A stretch of DNA of 64,000 bases, from positions 1 through 64,000 of the forward strand of contig JAFVTX010000047.1 of NCBI GenBank assembly GCA_017503015.1, given 5' to 3'. This stretch comes from Fibrobacter sp. (lineage in GTDB: Bacteria; Fibrobacterota; Fibrobacteria; Fibrobacterales; Fibrobacteraceae). The notes beneath the pieces were generated by a model. That model had not been told where the DNA came from. It ran no database searches and saw only the letters and a program-made list of their open reading frames with translations. Made by a program: the position numbers and the translations under genes. Below, in pieces: positions 33,540-41,482 of the stretch (position 1 is its first letter; each line of letters opens with the position of its first letter).

Positions 33540-33654
33540 GGTAAATTGGGGTCGACGGAAAAATTGGTGGCAAAAACACCCTTTTTGAGGTAGATTTTAC
33601 CTAGTTCCCGCGAAAGTCGTGCAGATGTCTGCGTTGTCCGGGAAAGGGTGTATT

Positions 33655-36219
33655 ATGTTGAAAAGGATGTTTGGAACCGTGGCGTGCGGAGTGTGGGTTG
33701 CCGTCGCGGCGATAAGCCCCTCCGAGGTGGTGTCGCTTCCGGGCGACGCCGCCTACGGTGGTGGTGACAAGGTGGGTTCGCAGCTGGTGGCCGCGACATA
33801 CAATGCGGGTGAGGGTCCGGGTATCTGGATTGTGGCCGATGGCGGCTACAGGCTCTACCACAATGGCGCGCTCCTTGCCGAAGACAATCAGGCGGGCCGC
33901 GTGCGCTTTGTGCCGATGACCTTCTTGCCGGGTGAGAACGCGATTTCGGTCGTGGGCGTGAACGGCCAGGGTGCTCCCGGTGTCATGGTACAGATTGATG
34001 ACCTCGACAAGTCCTACTATTCCGGCAGCGGCTGGAAATCGAAACCCGTGGTAAGCAACAACTCCTGGAAGAACAAGGGCCGCGACCTTAGCCAATGGGG
34101 TGGGGCGACTACCCTGAACTATGCGAGCAACAAGCTCCCGAGCGGGGCTGCCCTTACGGGATTTGCAGCGAATACGCAGGCCAAGTGGATCTGGAGCGGC
34201 GCGGAAACCGACCCGATGGCGGTTTTGCTGTTCACGTTCAACGTGAAGGCCGAAGGCTTCGGCGCCAATACCACCGGCGGCGATGCGGGTAACATCGTTA
34301 TCGCGAGCGATACCGCCACTATTCGTAAGTATATGCAGAGTAACGATGCGGTGACAATCCTTGTGCCCGAAGGTACTTACGACTTCAGAAAGTTCGTAGA
34401 TGCGGCCACATCTGCCGCCAATTCGGGATGGACTTGGTGCAAGTCTTCCTGTGGCAACACTGTCAATTCCAACAACACCTTTTACCGTATCAGCTTTACG
34501 CAGAACAGCTGTTCTGGCCTTAGCGAACAGACCACGATGGTGTCTGCGGGTGAAATCAAGAGTTGGAGCAACTGGATTACGACCAAGGGCAACAAGAGCC
34601 TCGTGGGTATGGGCCGTGGCGCAAATATGCGCGGTGTTTCGTGGTCAAACCGTTCCTACGAAGGTGCCAAGAACAACATTTATCGCAACTTGGCCCTTTA
34701 CGATGTGAACCCGCACCTTATTGAGGGGGGCGATGGTCTCGAAGTGAGCGGCAGCGGCGGCAAGGAAGTTGAAAATATGTGGTTCGACCACATCAGCTAC
34801 AAATGGATTAGTGACGGCATGGACTTGGAATATGTCAAGGGCATCACCGTTTCGTATCTAGACTATGATGGCAGCAACGAGTACAACTGCTACTATTACG
34901 ATCCGTATATGCACCTGGTCGAAACGGCGCAGCTGACTTTTGCGAATGTCTATTGGCACAATTCTTTTGGACGCGTTCCCAAGGTGACGAGCGAGGCGGA
35001 TGGTTCCTACGCCTCGATGGTCCACATCTACAATTCCTATGTGGATTACAACCACTGGCATGTGATTGATGCCTCCGGGAAAAGCGACAAGAAGACGCAA
35101 GTCCTTTACGAAAACAACTATGTGAAAAATCCGCAAATTCAGGTGGCCGGAAAGGATGCCTATTCCTTGATCAAGTTCAAGAATACGACGGTCACCGGAG
35201 CAAAGAGTTCCACCCCCTATAACAACAATGGAACATCTCAGGCGTCGGTGTTCAACGACAATGTCTTTACGCCTTCTTATTCTTACGAACTACGCAGCAA
35301 TTCAAGCCTTCCTACCGACCTCCCGAAACTTGTGGGCGTGGGTGGCCGCTATGGCAAGATGCCCGAATACAACCAGGCTTTCGGACTGAGCAACAAGGCG
35401 GCGACGGTCTCGATGACCGCCCCTGCGTCGGGTGCGAAGTTCGAAGTGGGTGCGACGGTGACCTTGAAGGCCGACGCGAAGGATAGCGATGGTTCCGTAA
35501 AGAGCGTCGCCTTCTATGTGGGCAATACTTTGGTCGGCTCTGCGACAAGCGCTCCCTACCAGGTCAACGCGAGTGGGCTTGAGCCGGGCATGTATTCCGC
35601 AGTTGCAGTCGTGACGGACAATTCGGGTCTTTCGCAGATGTCCGCGTTCGTGACCTTCTCTGTCGAAGGGACTGCCTACCCTGAGGTTGTAAAGTGCGGT
35701 GGGGGTTCCAGCAGCCAGAGCATCAACCTGGGCGAACCGATTGTGGATTTCTGCTACACTTGGAGCGGCGCCGAGACGGTCGTGCCCCAAGGCTTCCCGG
35801 CGGGTGTTACGACTAGCATCGACAAGGAAAACCGCAAGATTTCTATCAGCGGTACTCCCACTGCGGCTGGCGAATACGCCTTCACCGTCACGGCCACCAA
35901 CAATGATTCCACATTTATTAAGAGAGGTCGCATTGTGGTGACGGACCCGAACGCTCCTGTGTCTTCTTCAAGTGCTGAACCGGAGTCTTCTTCGGGTGAA
36001 TCGGGCGAAGTCGTGGAATCCAGCAGCGGGACGACCTCTATCACCACCCGCGCAACAAACTTCGCGACCGAGGCCGAAACCGCGTACTACCGTATATTCG
36101 ACATGCAGGGTAGGCCGCTCTATTTCGGCGACAGAATGCCCTCGCATATGCCTGCCATCCGCATCATCGTCGTAGAATATTCTCAAAAGGGTACGGTAAT
36201 GCGTCGTTATGTACAATAA
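33655..36219 (+). CDS. Secreted pectate lyase (PL1) with bacterial Ig domains
   Basis: An 854-residue enzyme. The ATG at 33655 is chosen for its signal peptide (MLKRMFGTVACGVWVAVAAI) and GAAAGGGTGTATT; a start 12 codons earlier is open. A carbohydrate-binding-like region (about 30-200) precedes the parallel beta-helix lyase (about 210-510: GNKSLVGMGRGANMRGVSW, DGLEVSG, WFDHISYKWISDGMD, NSFGRVPKV), where the Asp residues before and after WFDHISY are the Ca-binding candidates and the R in GRVPKV the catalytic arginine. Then come a bacterial Ig-like domain (about 582-670), a putative-Ig domain (about 690-765), Ser linker and the shared tail (FDMQGRPLYFGD). It should depolymerise pectate along with PL11 and the other PL1. 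Confidence 0.92.
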   Translation: MLKRMFGTVACGVWVAVAAISPSEVVSLPGDAAYGGGDKVGSQLVAATYNAGEGPGIWIVADGGYRLYHNGALLAEDNQAGRVRFVPMTFLPGENAISVVGVNGQGAPGVMVQIDDLDKSYYSGSGWKSKPVVSNNSWKNKGRDLSQWGGATTLNYASNKLPSGAALTGFAANTQAKWIWSGAETDPMAVLLFTFNVKAEGFGANTTGGDAGNIVIASDTATIRKYMQSNDAVTILVPEGTYDFRKFVDAATSAANSGWTWCKSSCGNTVNSNNTFYRISFTQNSCSGLSEQTTMVSAGEIKSWSNWITTKGNKSLVGMGRGANMRGVSWSNRSYEGAKNNIYRNLALYDVNPHLIEGGDGLEVSGSGGKEVENMWFDHISYKWISDGMDLEYVKGITVSYLDYDGSNEYNCYYYDPYMHLVETAQLTFANVYWHNSFGRVPKVTSEADGSYASMVHIYNSYVDYNHWHVIDASGKSDKKTQVLYENNYVKNPQIQVAGKDAYSLIKFKNTTVTGAKSSTPYNNNGTSQASVFNDNVFTPSYSYELRSNSSLPTDLPKLVGVGGRYGKMPEYNQAFGLSNKAATVSMTAPASGAKFEVGATVTLKADAKDSDGSVKSVAFYVGNTLVGSATSAPYQVNASGLEPGMYSAVAVVTDNSGLSQMSAFVTFSVEGTAYPEVVKCGGGSSSQSINLGEPIVDFCYTWSGAETVVPQGFPAGVTTSIDKENRKISISGTPTAAGEYAFTVTATNNDSTFIKRGRIVVTDPNAPVSSSSAEPESSSGESGEVVESSSGTTSITTRATNFATEAETAYYRIFDMQGRPLYFGDRMPSHMPAIRIIVVEYSQKGTVMRRYVQ

Positions 36220-36246
36220 ACCCTTCCATTTTTCTTGATTCTTATT

Positions 36247-36252
36247 TATATT
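36247..36252 (+). promoter_or_regulatory. TATATT -10 element, leaderless-type promoter
   Basis: TATATT, 7 nt, ATG at 36260. Confidence 0.5.
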
Positions 36253-36259
36253 GGTATTG

Positions 36260-37939
36260 ATGAGATCCTGTAAGAATATCCTGGCTATGTTGGCGGCGGC
36301 TGCCGCCTTTTCGGGGTGTTCTTCTGCCGATAAGGTGGCGGGTAACAGTGCTGAGACTGGTTCTCCGGAACTTGCGGGAATTTTGGTGCTAAATGACGGC
36401 AAGCTAGCCGCCCATGCGCGTGTACAATGTGTGCCTGAAGGCTACGATGCTACGTCCGATAAGGCGTTGCCGACCGCTTTTTTAACCGAGACAGATGAGA
36501 ACGGCTATTACAGCTTAGATTCTGTGCCCGATGGAACGTATGCACTAGAAGCTTTCCACGAGAAATCGGGCAAGCGTCTCTTGGTGCAGGGAATTAAGGT
36601 GACAGAAGATGATTCTGTGGCCGTAAGCGATACACTGCGTGCGCCGGGGGTGGTGAAGATTAAGGGGCCTGGTAGTCTTGAAGAGGGCGCAACGGGTGTT
36701 GCGACGGTACTCGGGACGACCATTCATAGGGCGGTGAAGGTTTCCCATTCCGTGATTGTGGTGGATAGCCTGCCGGCAGGTTCACTTAATTTGCGGGTAA
36801 TCTTTGGTCGTGAGCAGCTTAGCCCGCTGACTTTTGAGAAGGTTAAAGTTGTAGCTGGTGATACGGAGACCGTTGTATTGCCGAGTGTGATTGAGCCGGA
36901 TGCCGGGATTTCTTGGGATTCTGTTTCCTTTAACTTTGTAGCCCCGCTTGCACTTCCCAAGGGTACGGATACGCTGACATCTTTCGTGAGCAATATTCCG
37001 ATTGCCATTCGCCTGACGGCAGACAACTTTCCCTTCGATTCGATTGCGAATATGAACGGCCGTTGGGAGGCCGTGCGCATATCGAAAAATGGCAACCGTA
37101 GCAAAAAACTTCCGATTTCGTACCCCGATTTTGATAAGCGTGCAAAAGAGGCTGTGCTCTGGGTGAACGTAGATTCGCTGAACGTGGGTGATTCACTGGA
37201 ACTTTCTTATGATGGCTTGCAGTATTCCGCCTACGCACGGGATGTTTTTCCGACGAACCGAAGCTACTCTCTGGTGTGGCATTTTGGCAATGCCCTTTCT
37301 CCTGTTACTGATGCTTCCGAGTATGGTTATTTTGATGGAAGTGCACTTAGTTCTGTTTATTCAGATGCGTTCGTCGATGGTGCTGTGGGCGGCGGTATAA
37401 AATTTGATTCGGCTTATTACTTCTATGTTGACAATTCTGCGAAGCCCGACAGCGCACGTAAGGTGAACTTGAACTTTGATGGTAGTGGATATTTCTGTTT
37501 TTCGGTGTGGGTAAAGCTTGATGCAGTTGACAAGGAACAAACCATTTTTGAAAAGGCCAAGGAATACGCGTTGCGTTTTGATCCGGCCAAGGGCTTTGTC
37601 GTAGAACTATGGGTTCCTGGTGCGGATTCTGATTCTGTAAAATACGCTTGGGCGTCCGGTAAATCGAGTGTTAAGGCCGGCGAATGGACCTACATTGCAT
37701 TTAGCCATCATACAAATTCTCAAACAAACTTCTACGTAAACGACCTTAAGGTTGAATCAGACCCAGAAGAAACGGCCTGGACGGATGCTCGTAATTTGAC
37801 TGACTTTAAGGTCGGAGGCTTTGCCGGCGTAATTGACGAACTTATGCTCGGCGGGTGCTTCCGCGATGATTCCTGGACTCGCCTTACTTATTTGAACCAA
37901 CGTCCCGATAATTACTGGCCTGTGGTTACGCCTAGATAG
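36260..37939 (+). CDS. Lipoprotein with carboxypeptidase-regulatory-like and LamG domains
   Basis: A 559-residue predicted lipoprotein, lipobox FSGC (Cys near 20). Residues about 38-115 form a beta-sandwich similar to carboxypeptidase regulatory domains (VLNDGKLAAHARVQCVPEG, YYSLDSVPDGTYALEAF). A middle region of unknown type (about 115-340) follows. Residues about 385-555 are a LamG/concanavalin-like domain (FCFSVWVKLDAV, GEWTYIAFSH, NFYVNDLKV, IDELMLGGCFRDDSW). Proteins of this layout are common in cellulolytic bacteria and may bind glycans at the surface. A leaderless-type TATATT sets the start; an upstream TTG is open. Its 3' end overlaps a LamG gene fragment on the other strand by 8 bp. 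Confidence 0.8.
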   Translation: MRSCKNILAMLAAAAAFSGCSSADKVAGNSAETGSPELAGILVLNDGKLAAHARVQCVPEGYDATSDKALPTAFLTETDENGYYSLDSVPDGTYALEAFHEKSGKRLLVQGIKVTEDDSVAVSDTLRAPGVVKIKGPGSLEEGATGVATVLGTTIHRAVKVSHSVIVVDSLPAGSLNLRVIFGREQLSPLTFEKVKVVAGDTETVVLPSVIEPDAGISWDSVSFNFVAPLALPKGTDTLTSFVSNIPIAIRLTADNFPFDSIANMNGRWEAVRISKNGNRSKKLPISYPDFDKRAKEAVLWVNVDSLNVGDSLELSYDGLQYSAYARDVFPTNRSYSLVWHFGNALSPVTDASEYGYFDGSALSSVYSDAFVDGAVGGGIKFDSAYYFYVDNSAKPDSARKVNLNFDGSGYFCFSVWVKLDAVDKEQTIFEKAKEYALRFDPAKGFVVELWVPGADSDSVKYAWASGKSSVKAGEWTYIAFSHHTNSQTNFYVNDLKVESDPEETAWTDARNLTDFKVGGFAGVIDELMLGGCFRDDSWTRLTYLNQRPDNYWPVVTPR

Positions 37940-38273
37940 GCTTATAAGAACTGTATTTGGCTTTAATCCATTCAGGGCTACGTGCCCCCGTTTCTACGAT
38001 TACATTGCTGATTGCGCCGTTCCAGGTCTCAGTCTCGATTTCGTTACCGCCTATGCGGAAAGGTACACTGCGGTTCAGTTTGTTGGGAACGAATTCCATT
38101 GAGAATTCGGTGCCGTTGGTACCCGTAATCGGGACGGGCTCGCCGTTCACGTACATGCTCACCAGGTGGTTCCTAGAAACGAGTGTCAAGAAAATCCATT
38201 CACCGACAGGAATAGAGGCCGAATCCCCGAAGTACACTGCTTCGTGCAGGGCAGGATAATCCTTTCGGGCCAT
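37932..38273 (-). pseudogene. Truncated LamG-domain gene (C-terminal fragment)
   Basis: A 113-codon minus-strand frame encodes only the second half of a LamG-like domain (PVGEWIFLTLVSRNHLVSMYVNGEPV, quoted in part; VPFRIGGNE, WNGAISNVIVETGARSPEWIKAKY). There is no signal peptide, and the frame is closed a few codons upstream of its first Met, so most of the original gene is missing. The fragment resembles the LamG domain of the adjacent lipoprotein in architecture (GEW.., YVNG, EWIKA) and may be debris of a related gene. Confidence 0.6.
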
Positions 38274-38285
38274 GCCGGTTTGCCC

Positions 38286-38366
38286 GGCTTTACAATTTCT
38301 GTACCCTATGCGGGCAATTACTTGTTACGCGTAGGCAATCGGCTGGGCCGTATCATGGCAAGGTGA
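38286..38366 (+). pseudogene. Orphan C-terminal tail of a lost secreted protein
   Basis: The plus-strand frame reads FTISVPYAGNYLLRVGNR then LGRIMAR and a stop. This is the same kind of ending as the tails of the secreted enzymes here (pattern G-x-Y-x-V/L-R-V...). No enzyme precedes it; the upstream bases are the antisense LamG fragment. It looks like the 3' scar of a deleted or rearranged gene. Confidence 0.5.
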
Positions 38367-38485
38367 CGGGAAAATCCCACTTTTTAGGGAGAGGAACGTG
38401 CCAGCCGTCCAAAGAGAATTGTATTTTTCTGTGCGGTACCGAACGATACCTTTAAAAATGCACAAACTGCAAAAAAGGTTAAATT

Positions 38486-39517
38486 ATGCTTGATTTGAAC
38501 ACTGTCGATTGGAAGACGCTCCCCTTCGGTTATTACGATACCGATTACAATGTCCGCTGCTACTACCGCAATGGCAAGTGGGGCAAGGTTGAACTTTCTT
38601 CTTCCAAGGACATCAGCATCCACATGGCCGCTACTTGCTTGCACTACGGCCAGGAAGGTTTCGAAGGCCTCAAGGCTTACACGGGCAAGGACGGCAAGGT
38701 CCGTATTTTCCGCGTCGACGAGAATGCCAAGCGCATGCAGAACACCGCGAACCGCGTGCTCATGGCCGTGCCGCCGGTCGAGCTGTTCCGCGAGATGGTC
38801 CACACAGTGGTGAAGGCCAACGCCCGCTTTATTCCGCCGTATGGTCATGGTGCAACGCTCTACATCCGCCCGCTCCTCATCGGTACGAGCCCGGAAGTCG
38901 GTGTGAAGCCCTCCGACGAATACCTGCTGTTGATGTTCGTGACTCCGGTGGGCCCGTACTTCAAGGACGGTTTCAAGCCCGTGGATATGATGATTAGCCG
39001 CAACTTCGACCGCGCCGCTCCGCAGGGTACGGGTACGGTGAAGGTCGGCGGTAACTACGCTGCCAGCTTGCTTTCCCTCGCCGAAGCCAAGAAGCTCGGC
39101 TACTCCAGCACGATTTATCTGGACGCGAAGGAAAAGAAGTACATCGACGAATGCGGTCCGGCAAACTTCTTCGGCATCAAGGGCAAGACCTACGTGACCC
39201 CGAAGTCCGAATCCATCCTGCCGTCCATTACGAACAAGAGCTTGCAGCAGTTGGCTGAATACCTCGGCTACACCGTGGAACGCCGCCAGGTGCCCTTCGA
39301 AGAACTCGCTGAATTCTCCGAAACCGCCGAATGCGGTACCGCCGCCGTGATCACCCCGATCAAGAAGATTGTGGATCCGGTTGCCGGTAAGGAATTCACC
39401 TACGGTGACGGCAAGAATCCGGGCCCGGTCTGCACGGAACTTTTCACGAAGTACACTGCTATCCAGTTTGGCGAAGCGGAAGACCCGTTCGGCTGGACTG
39501 AAGTGGTGGACGTGTAA
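38486..39517 (+). CDS. ilvE: Branched-chain amino acid aminotransferase
   Basis: A 343-residue fold-type IV PLP enzyme for the last step of Val, Leu and Ile synthesis. The length and motifs fit the larger (type II, BCAT2-like) branch: CLHYGQEGFEGLKAY, RVDENAKRMQNTANRVLM, LYIRPLLIGTSPEVGV, GTGTVKVGGNYAASL with the PLP lysine before GGNY, and EYLGYTVERRQVPFEEL. The RBS is AAGG. Codon use is strongly biased, as expected for high expression. Two hairpins (39529 and 39571) follow, the second a good terminator. The neighbouring genes are unrelated, so it is probably a single-gene unit. Confidence 0.95.
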   Translation: MLDLNTVDWKTLPFGYYDTDYNVRCYYRNGKWGKVELSSSKDISIHMAATCLHYGQEGFEGLKAYTGKDGKVRIFRVDENAKRMQNTANRVLMAVPPVELFREMVHTVVKANARFIPPYGHGATLYIRPLLIGTSPEVGVKPSDEYLLLMFVTPVGPYFKDGFKPVDMMISRNFDRAAPQGTGTVKVGGNYAASLLSLAEAKKLGYSSTIYLDAKEKKYIDECGPANFFGIKGKTYVTPKSESILPSITNKSLQQLAEYLGYTVERRQVPFEELAEFSETAECGTAAVITPIKKIVDPVAGKEFTYGDGKNPGPVCTELFTKYTAIQFGEAEDPFGWTEVVDV

Positions 39518-39528
39518 TTGACAGTGGT

Positions 39529-39555
39529 GTCATCCTCGCGTAGGCGAGGATCTCC
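39529..39555. repeat. REP-like palindrome (GTCAT...ATCTCC class)
   Basis: GTCATCCTCGC, loop, GCGAGGATCTCC. Shares layout and flanks with 19546-19573. Confidence 0.5.
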
Positions 39556-39570
39556 TAAACATGTTTATTT

Positions 39571-39599
39571 CCCGCAGTGCCTGCTGCGGGATTTTTTTT
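39571..39599 (+). terminator. Rho-independent terminator of ilvE
   Basis: CCCGCAG, 6-nt loop, CTGCGGG, then ATTTTTTTT. The T-run ends in the TTGACA of the next promoter. Confidence 0.82.
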
Positions 39600-39625
39600 G
39601 ACAAGGGAAAAACAAGTAGTATATT
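39598..39625 (+). promoter_or_regulatory. Promoter TTGACA-N16-TATATT of the DXS-like gene
   Basis: The -35 begins in the terminator T-tract. The predicted start near 39632 makes the ATG at 39655 (GGGTGA in front) the likely initiation site rather than upstream in-frame ATGs. Confidence 0.6.
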
Positions 39626-39654
39626 TTATAATGAACTTTTTGATGGGTGAAAAT

Positions 39655-41403
39655 ATGCTGATAGAAAAAATCAAATCCCCTGCAGATGTGAAGAAGATGG
39701 ACGCGGAAAGCCTGAAGGCGCTCGCGGCAGAAATCCGCACGGCGCTTTTGAACAAGATTTCAAAATGCGGTGGGCATTTGGCTCCGAACCTCGGATTCGT
39801 GGAGCCGACCATCGCATTGCATTACGTTTTTGAATCGCCCAAGGACAAGATTGTCTACGACGTCAGCCACCAGAGCTATACGCACAAAATTTTGACAGGC
39901 CGCGCCGAAGCGTTCCTGAATCCGGAAAAATACTGGAGCGTTACGGGCTACACCGAACCCTGCGAAAGCGAACACGACCAGTTCATGATTGGCCACACTT
40001 CGACCTCGGTGAGTTTGGCACTCGGGCTTGCAACCGCCCGCGATATCAAGGGCGAAAAGGGCAACGTGATTGCAGTAATCGGCGACGGTTCCCTGAGCGG
40101 CGGTGAAGCGTTCGAAGGCCTCGACAATGCGGGCGAATACGCCACCAACTTTATCGTGGTCGTGAACGACAACGAAATGTCCATCGCCGAAAATCACGGC
40201 GGTCTTTACGGGAGCCTCGCGGAACTCCGCAGAACGCAGGGCAAGAGCGAAAACAATTACTTCAAGAGCCTCGGCTTTGACTACCTGTATGTAGAACAAG
40301 GTAACGACATCGAATCGCTCATCGCCGCGTTCAAGCAAGTGAAGGATTCTACAAAGCCCGTGGTCGTGCACATCCACACGCTCAAGGGCAAGGGTTACAG
40401 TTTTGCCGAAAATTCCAAGGAAGGCTTCCACTGGGCCGCACCGTTTGATATTCCGACCGGTGTTGTGAACTGGGGCAATGGAGAATCGTACGGCAACATT
40501 CTCGGCGAATACCTGATGAAGAAAATCAAGGCAGACCCGAAAGTCGTCGTGATTCATTCCGCGGTTCCTGCAGGTATCGGATTCTTTGCCGACCGCCGTA
40601 AAGAAGCGGGCAAGCAGTTTATTGACGTGGGTATCGCCGAAGAGCACGCCGTCGCTCTCGCCTCCGGACTCGCGAAGGGCGGCGCAAAGCCCGTGTACAG
40701 CACTCACAGCACGTTCATCCAGCGCACCTACGACCAGCTTTCGCAGGACCTGTGCGCGAACAACAACCCGGCAACGATTCTTGTGACCATGTCGGGCGCT
40801 GACGGCATGAATGACACCACGCACCTCTGCATTTTCGATATCCCGATGATGAGCAACATCCCGAACCTGGTGTACCTCTGCCCCACCTGCGTAGAAGAGG
40901 CAATCGCCATGATGGATTACGCCATTGACCAGACAGAACACCCCATGGCCATCCGCATCCCGAACGGAGTCGCACACCGCAGCGTAAAATTTGACACGGA
41001 TTATTCCAAGCTGAATACATATAAGGTTGACAAGCGCGGAAGCAAGGTGGCGTTCATCGGTCTCGGCAGCTACTACGCCCTCGCTGAAAGTGCCGCGGCG
41101 GAACTCGCAAAATCAGGAATCGACGCGACCATCATCAACCCGCGATTTGCCACGGGCATCGACGAAGCTACGCTCACGGGATTGTGCGCCGACCATCAGG
41201 TCGTCGTGACGCTCGAAAACGGCGTGGTCGATGGCGGCTTCGGCGAAAAGATCGCCCGCTTCTACGGCAACAGCGACATGCGCGTGCTCGTGAAAGGCCT
41301 CAAGAAGGAATTCTACGACAAGGTGCCCTACGGTGAGCTCATGGAAAGGAACCGCCTCACGCCCAAGCAGATTGTGGAAGATGTGATGGCAGCGCTGAGG
41401 TAG
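39655..41403 (+). CDS. 1-Deoxy-D-xylulose-5-phosphate synthase-like transketolase-family enzyme
   Basis: A 582-residue thiamine-diphosphate enzyme. The N-terminal part has GHLAPNLGFVEPTIALHYVF, DVSHQSYTHKILTGR, GHTSTSVSLALGLA and the ThDP motif GDGSLSGGEAFEGLDNAG...NDNEMSI. The central part has the catalytic glutamate in FIDVGIAEEHAVALASGLA. The C-terminal domain ends VTLENGVVDGGFGEKI. All of this fits DXS, which makes DXP for isoprenoids, thiamine and PLP. However, the usual DRAG-x-VG-x-DG-x-THHG loop is replaced by MSGADGMNDTTHLCIFDIP, and it is shorter than common DXS (about 620). It may be a second, divergent DXS or a related transketolase. Confidence 0.85.
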   Translation: MLIEKIKSPADVKKMDAESLKALAAEIRTALLNKISKCGGHLAPNLGFVEPTIALHYVFESPKDKIVYDVSHQSYTHKILTGRAEAFLNPEKYWSVTGYTEPCESEHDQFMIGHTSTSVSLALGLATARDIKGEKGNVIAVIGDGSLSGGEAFEGLDNAGEYATNFIVVVNDNEMSIAENHGGLYGSLAELRRTQGKSENNYFKSLGFDYLYVEQGNDIESLIAAFKQVKDSTKPVVVHIHTLKGKGYSFAENSKEGFHWAAPFDIPTGVVNWGNGESYGNILGEYLMKKIKADPKVVVIHSAVPAGIGFFADRRKEAGKQFIDVGIAEEHAVALASGLAKGGAKPVYSTHSTFIQRTYDQLSQDLCANNNPATILVTMSGADGMNDTTHLCIFDIPMMSNIPNLVYLCPTCVEEAIAMMDYAIDQTEHPMAIRIPNGVAHRSVKFDTDYSKLNTYKVDKRGSKVAFIGLGSYYALAESAAAELAKSGIDATIINPRFATGIDEATLTGLCADHQVVVTLENGVVDGGFGEKIARFYGNSDMRVLVKGLKKEFYDKVPYGELMERNRLTPKQIVEDVMAALR

Positions 41404-41482
41404 GGCGGGCTAACGGAATTGAAAAACTCCCCGAGCGCTAAGGCCGGGGAGGGGTTTACTTGGTCGTTTGGAAAATATCATT

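Noticed and set aside
39760-40977. A 405-codon minus-strand frame opposite the DXS-like gene
   Set aside because: Antisense shadow; the plus strand shows the full ThDP-enzyme motif set.
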